Of a stretch of 64,000 bases of DNA, positions 59,796 to 64,000 are shown piece after piece. Made by a program: the position numbers and the translations under genes. Each line of letters opens with the position of its first letter. Within the stretch, counting starts at the first letter, position 1. The DNA lies in the NCBI GenBank assembly GCA_010023045.1, contig RGJX01000001.1:35318-99317 (forward strand), given 5' to 3'. This DNA comes from Actinomycetota bacterium (GTDB lineage Bacteria > Actinomycetota > Actinomycetes > Nanopelagicales > Nanopelagicaceae). The notes beneath the pieces are model-generated. The model ran no database searches and had not been told where the DNA came from. It was given only the letters and a program-made list of their open reading frames with translations.

Positions 59796-62700
59796 ATGGC
59801 AATCTCTGAAAAACTCTTTAGCGCTCTACCCGAGCGCAGCGGTCTTTATGACCCTGCCTTCGAGCATGATGCATGCGGAGTCGCCATGGTCGCAACCCTT
59901 AATAAAGAGGCAACGCACGAGATTGTTCAACAAGGTTTAGAAGCTCTCCGTAATTTAGATCATCGTGGCGCATCTGGCGCAGAAGTAAACAGCGGTGACG
60001 GCGCAGGCATAATGATTCGGGTACCGGATGTATTTTTGCGCAAACAAATCAATTTTGAACTTCCCAGCGCCGGTGAGTACGCAGTTGGAATAGCTTTTCT
60101 CCCTAAAGATTTTCAAGAGTTGAATCGACTAGATGACTTAGCAATAGAAGAGGGTTTAAGAGTTCTTGGCTGGCGAAATGTTCCCATCAACTCCACCAGT
60201 CTTGGTGCAACCGCATTATCTGTTATGCCAGATTTCAAAATGCTCTTTCTCCAAGGTGCAAGAGGTGAGTCTGGAATAGCTTTAGATCGATTAGCTTTCT
60301 GCTTTAGGAAACGGGTAGAGCATCAACTTCCAATTTACTTTGGATCGCTTTCTGCCCAGACAATCGTCTACAAGGGAATGCTCACCACGCATCAACTATC
60401 AGAATTCTTCCCAGACTTAAATGATCCGGCGTTATGTTCACCCTTTGCCTTGGTCCACTCACGATTCTCCACCAATACTTTTCCATCTTGGCCGCTTGCT
60501 CACCCATACAGATTCATCGCGCATAACGGCGAGATAAATACGGTTAAAGGAAATCGAAATTGGATGGCTGCACGAGAGGCGCTTCTTGAAAGTGCGCTTA
60601 TTCCTGGGGATCTAAAGCGACTCTTTCCGATAGTCGACCCACAAGGAAGTGACTCTGCCTCTTTTGATGAGGTGCTAGAACTTCTATATCTCGGTGGAAG
60701 ATCTCTTCCGCATGCAGTCTTGATGATGATTCCCGAGGCGTGGGAGAACCACGAGACGATGTCAGAACCTCGTCGAGATTTTTATCGTTTCCACTCCGCA
60801 TTAATGGAACCTTGGGATGGCCCCGCGTGTATTACTTTCACAGATGGCCACCAAATTGGAGCTGTGTTGGATCGTAATGGGCTTCGACCTAGTCGTTTCT
60901 GGATTACAAAAGATGGCTTAGTTGTATTAGCAAGCGAAGTTGGTGTCCTGGATATTCCGCAAGAACGAGTTTTGCGGAAAGGCCGATTACAGCCAGGAAA
61001 AATGTTCCTTGTGGACCTTGATGCTGGTCGCATAATTGAAGATGATGAAATCAAAGATTCACTAGCAAAAACTGCTCCCTACGGAGAGTGGCTTCATGCT
61101 GGAATGGTTCGCTTAGAAGATATCCCGGCACGCGAACATATTTTCTATCCGCACTCTTCGGTATTGCGACGCCAGAGGGCATTTGGTTACACCGAGGAGG
61201 AGATTCGTTTAATCATTACTCCAATGGCAAGGACTGGCGCCGAACCAATCGGTTCCATGGGAACAGATACTCCAGTCGCCGTACTTTCCGAGAAACCAAG
61301 ATTACTTTTTGATTATTTCTCACAACTCTTCGCCCAGGTAACGAATCCACCGCTTGATGCAATAAGAGAAGAGCTGGTGACTTCACTTGGTGGTTCGATT
61401 GGACCTGAACATAACCTCCTTGATCCGGGCCCCGCTTCCTGTAGACAAATCAGCCTTGACTTTCCTGTGATTGATAATGATCAATTAGCGAAAATAATTA
61501 ACGTAAATGCCGACGGTACTCATCCGGGGTTATCGGCGTATGTAGTGCGCGGTCTATTCCAGATTGCTGAGGGTGGGGATGGACTAAGAGAGCGGATCGA
61601 AGAGATTCGATCAGAAGTATCCCAAGCAATCAAAGATGGTGCTCGCATAATTGTTTTATCTGATCGCGACGGAGATGGCGAGAATGCCCCGATTCCCTCA
61701 CTTTTACTAACTGCTGCGGTTCATCATCATCTCATTCGCGAAAAGACTAGGACTAAAGTCGGACTAGTAGTTGAAAGTGGTGAAGTGCGCGAGGTTCATC
61801 ATGTAGCTCTCTTGATTGGCTACGGCGCAGCCGCCGTGAATCCTTACTTAGCGATGGAGTCAGCTGAAGACTTGGTACTTCAAGGCGTGATCACAGACAT
61901 TTCGACCGAGAAAGCTGTGTACAACTTAATTAAGTCTCTTGGCAAAGGTGTCCTGAAAGTAATGTCCAAGATGGGAATTTCAACAATCGCTTCTTACACC
62001 GGCGCACAAGTCTTTGAAGCTCTCGGCCTTTCACAGGAATTAATTGATGAATACTTCGTTGGAACTACCTCGCGACTTGGCGGGGTTGGGCTAAATGTCA
62101 TTGCAGAAGAAACCATCAAGCGTCACCACATCGCATATCCACCTGGCGGTGAAATTCCAAATACCAAACGGTTGCCTATCGGAGGGGAATACCAATGGCG
62201 TCGTGACGGTGAGCCACACTTATTCGATCCGGAAACTGTTTTTGCTCTCCAGCACGCCACGCGTTCAAAGCGCTATGACATCTTCAAGCGCTACACAACA
62301 AGAATTGACGAGCAATCTAAGGCGCTGATGACGCTACGAGGGCTCTTCACATTTAAAGAAGGAGTCCGTAACCCCATTCCTATCGAAGAAGTCGAACCAA
62401 TCGCTGAGATTGTGAAGCGGTTCTCAACTGGCGCAATGTCGTACGGATCTATCTCCCAGGAAGCACACGAAACGCTTGCTATCGCAATGAACCGCCTCGG
62501 CGCTAAATCAAATACGGGAGAAGGTGGCGAAGATCCAGATCGCTACAAGCCATTAGAGAATGGCGACTGGAAACGTTCGGCCATAAAGCAAGTTGCATCG
62601 GGTCGGTTTGGAGTAACAAGCGAATACTTGGTGAATGCCGATGACATACAGATCAAGATGGCTCAAGGCGCTAAGCCCGGGGAGGGTGGACAGCTTCCCG

Positions 62701-64000
62701 GAAATAAGGTGTATCCCTGGATTGCAAAGACTCGTCACTCAACACCGGGCGTAGGTTTGATTTCGCCACCGCCTCATCACGATATCTACTCAATTGAAGA
62801 TCTCGCTCAATTAATTCATGATTTAAAGAATTCAAATCGGGATGCTCGAATTCACGTAAAGCTAGTTGCTCAAGTTGGCGTGGGCACTGTCGCAGCTGGC
62901 GTAAGTAAGGCGCATGCTGATGTCGTACTTATCTCAGGTCACGATGGTGGAACCGGTGCTTCGCCACTTACTTCACTAAAGCATGCCGGAGCGCCCTGGG
63001 AATTAGGACTCGCTGAGACACAACAGACCTTGATTCTCAATGGGCTACGCGATCGCATTGTGGTTCAAACCGATGGTCAGATGAAGACCGGTAGAGACGT
63101 AATGATCGCTGCCTTGCTGGGCGCTGAAGAGTTTGGATTTGCAACTGCACCATTAGTCGTCTCAGGTTGCGTAATGATGCGCGTCTGTCATCTTGATACC
63201 TGTCCAGTTGGAGTGGCAACACAGAACCCTGTCCTCCGAGAGCGCTTCACTGGCAAACCAGAGTTTGTAGAGACTTTCTTTGAATATATTGCCGAAGAAG
63301 TTCGTGAGTGGCTCGCAAAGTTCGGATTCAAAACCCTCGCTGAAGCTATCGGCCAAGTTGAATTGCTCGATACTAAGAAAGCAATCGAACACTGGAAAGC
63401 GTCGGGTTTAAACCTCGAACCGATTCTAAAGTTTCCAGTTGGAACGAAATATAAGGCGCGCAAAAAAGAGGTCGAACAAGATCATGGACTTGCTGGGGCG
63501 CTCGACAATGAGTTGCTCGAGTTAGCTGCTCCAGCGCTTCTTACTGGCGAACATCTAACAATTTCACTTCCGATAAGAAATAGAAATCGCACTGTGGGAA
63601 CAATTTTGGGATCTGAAATCACAAAGCGATTTGGCGGCCAAGGACTACCGGAGGACACCATCGAAGTCACCCTTCACGGGTCTGCGGGACAATCACTTGG
63701 AGCATTTATTCCGCGCGGACTGACCATTCGCTTGTACGGGGACACAAATGATCACCTCGGAAAAGGGATTTCCGGAGGAAGGGTGATTGTTCGTCCCGAT
63801 GAAACGGCGGTATTTGATTCCGAGCAGAATGTCATCGCTGGCAATGTGGTTGGTTATGGTGCGACAAGTGGCGAGATCTTTGTCCGCGGAATAGTAGGAG
63901 AGCGGTTCTGTGTAAGAAATTCTGGCGCAACAGCAGTTGTTGAAGGCGTAGGCGACCACGCCTGTGAATACATGACCGGTGGCACAGTTGTGATCCTTGG
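59796..64000 (+). CDS. gltB: Glutamate synthase large subunit, 3' end cut by window edge
   Basis: The ORF track misses it because the stop is beyond the window. ATG 59796 (after GGAG) opens at least 1401 codons. A short propeptide ends before Cys27 in [10 protein letters not shown], the N-terminal nucleophile of the glutaminase domain, followed by [18 protein letters not shown] and [28 protein letters not shown]. The central domain, FMN barrel ([12 protein letters not shown]) and 3Fe-4S cysteines [12 protein letters not shown] follow, then the start of the C-terminal beta helix. With GltD it makes glutamate from glutamine and 2-oxoglutarate. Confidence 0.96.
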   Translation, partial: MAISEKLFSALPERSGLYDPAFEHDACGVAMVATLNKEATHEIVQQGLEALRNLDHRGASGAEVNSGDGAGIMIRVPDVFLRKQINFELPSAGEYAVGIAFLPKDFQELNRLDDLAIEEGLRVLGWRNVPINSTSLGATALSVMPDFKMLFLQGARGESGIALDRLAFCFRKRVEHQLPIYFGSLSAQTIVYKGMLTTHQLSEFFPDLNDPALCSPFALVHSRFSTNTFPSWPLAHPYRFIAHNGEINTVKGNRNWMAAREALLESALIPGDLKRLFPIVDPQGSDSASFDEVLELLYLGGRSLPHAVLMMIPEAWENHETMSEPRRDFYRFHSALMEPWDGPACITFTDGHQIGAVLDRNGLRPSRFWITKDGLVVLASEVGVLDIPQERVLRKGRLQPGKMFLVDLDAGRIIEDDEIKDSLAKTAPYGEWLHAGMVRLEDIPAREHIFYPHSSVLRRQRAFGYTEEEIRLIITPMARTGAEPIGSMGTDTPVAVLSEKPRLLFDYFSQLFAQVTNPPLDAIREELVTSLGGSIGPEHNLLDPGPASCRQISLDFPVIDNDQLAKIINVNADGTHPGLSAYVVRGLFQIAEGGDGLRERIEEIRSEVSQAIKDGARIIVLSDRDGDGENAPIPSLLLTAAVHHHLIREKTRTKVGLVVESGEVREVHHVALLIGYGAAAVNPYLAMESAEDLVLQGVITDISTEKAVYNLIKSLGKGVLKVMSKMGISTIASYTGAQVFEALGLSQELIDEYFVGTTSRLGGVGLNVIAEETIKRHHIAYPPGGEIPNTKRLPIGGEYQWRRDGEPHLFDPETVFALQHATRSKRYDIFKRYTTRIDEQSKALMTLRGLFTFKEGVRNPIPIEEVEPIAEIVKRFSTGAMSYGSISQEAHETLAIAMNRLGAKSNTGEGGEDPDRYKPLENGDWKRSAIKQVASGRFGVTSEYLVNADDIQIKMAQGAKPGEGGQLPGNKVYPWIAKTRHSTPGVGLISPPPHHDIYSIEDLAQLIHDLKNSNRDARIHVKLVAQVGVGTVAAGVSKAHADVVLISGHDGGTGASPLTSLKHAGAPWELGLAETQQTLILNGLRDRIVVQTDGQMKTGRDVMIAALLGAEEFGFATAPLVVSGCVMMRVCHLDTCPVGVATQNPVLRERFTGKPEFVETFFEYIAEEVREWLAKFGFKTLAEAIGQVELLDTKKAIEHWKASGLNLEPILKFPVGTKYKARKKEVEQDHGLAGALDNELLELAAPALLTGEHLTISLPIRNRNRTVGTILGSEITKRFGGQGLPEDTIEVTLHGSAGQSLGAFIPRGLTIRLYGDTNDHLGKGISGGRVIVRPDETAVFDSEQNVIAGNVVGYGATSGEIFVRGIVGERFCVRNSGATAVVEGVGDHACEYMTGGTVVIL

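Noticed and set aside
61088-61312. Short ORFs at 60.5-63.9 kb on both strands
   Set aside because: All lie within the gltB reading frame, which the track omitted because it has no stop in the window.

Overview
The window looks like one continuous piece of chromosome from a small-genome, low-GC actinobacterium (GC in the mid-40s by eye). The gene order is actinobacterial: class II DAHP synthase, PknL-type kinase with PASTA repeats, prenyl synthase, MTHFR, DUF3040 protein, then mraZ-rsmH-ftsL-ftsI-murEF-mraY-murD-ftsW-murG-murC-ftsQ-ftsZ-pgeF-ylmE-sepF-yggT. This follows the Mycobacterium tuberculosis Rv2178c-Rv2146c order as I remember it. Low GC, very tight packing, a two-part lycopene cyclase and many starts with no visible ribosome site fit freshwater planktonic actinobacteria (acI / Nanopelagicales). 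That placement is inference. I see no insertion sequence, prophage, CRISPR array, rRNA or tRNA, and no stretch over 300 bases without a gene, leader RNA or regulatory site.

Layout. 1-9.7 kb: a photolyase-like gene cut by the left edge, a 6-phosphofructokinase with pyrophosphate-type residues, DAHP synthase, O6-alkylguanine-DNA methyltransferase, threonine aldolase, an EamA transporter, endonuclease IV, a PASTA kinase, a P-loop kinase, and a PnuC-family transporter behind what reads as a TPP riboswitch. 9.8-20.2 kb: a carotenoid supercluster. Core genes crtE-crtI-crtB face crtYc-crtYd, and a separate operon encodes an end-group pathway (CrtA-like monooxygenase, CruF hydratase, CruG-like glycosyltransferase, CrtI/CrtD-like desaturase). 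20.2-24 kb: YbaK-like deacylase, TauE exporter, DoxX protein and a secreted 5'-nucleotidase-like protein. 24-28.8 kb: a DNA damage cassette (DUF6504, dnaE2, dinB) with a perfect LexA box over the first start codon. 28.8-45.9 kb: DUF3040 gene and the division/cell wall cluster, headed by five 10-bp-spaced MraZ boxes and a long RNA helix before rsmH. 45.9-59.7 kb: kynureninase and tryptophan 2,3-dioxygenase, ileS with a T-box leader, a DksA-like zinc finger with a histone-H1-like tail, lspA, rluD, dnaE1, a DsbA-like protein, lgt and a VIT-family transporter. 59.8-64 kb: glutamate synthase large subunit, cut by the right edge.

Four conserved genes (crtI, the 5'-nucleotidase-like gene, ftsI, murC) lack an internal block of about 25-70 codons compared with their families. 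In crtI and ftsI the reading frame is also lost. Two of these genes are normally essential, so assembly or amplification artefact, or a mixed population, is more likely than real decay. Raw reads are needed to decide.

Together the genes cover envelope growth (dcw cluster, lspA, lgt, PknL), carotenoid production from prenyl precursors, inducible mutagenic DNA repair plus light-dependent and base repair, aromatic amino acid synthesis and tryptophan breakdown, and vitamin uptake.
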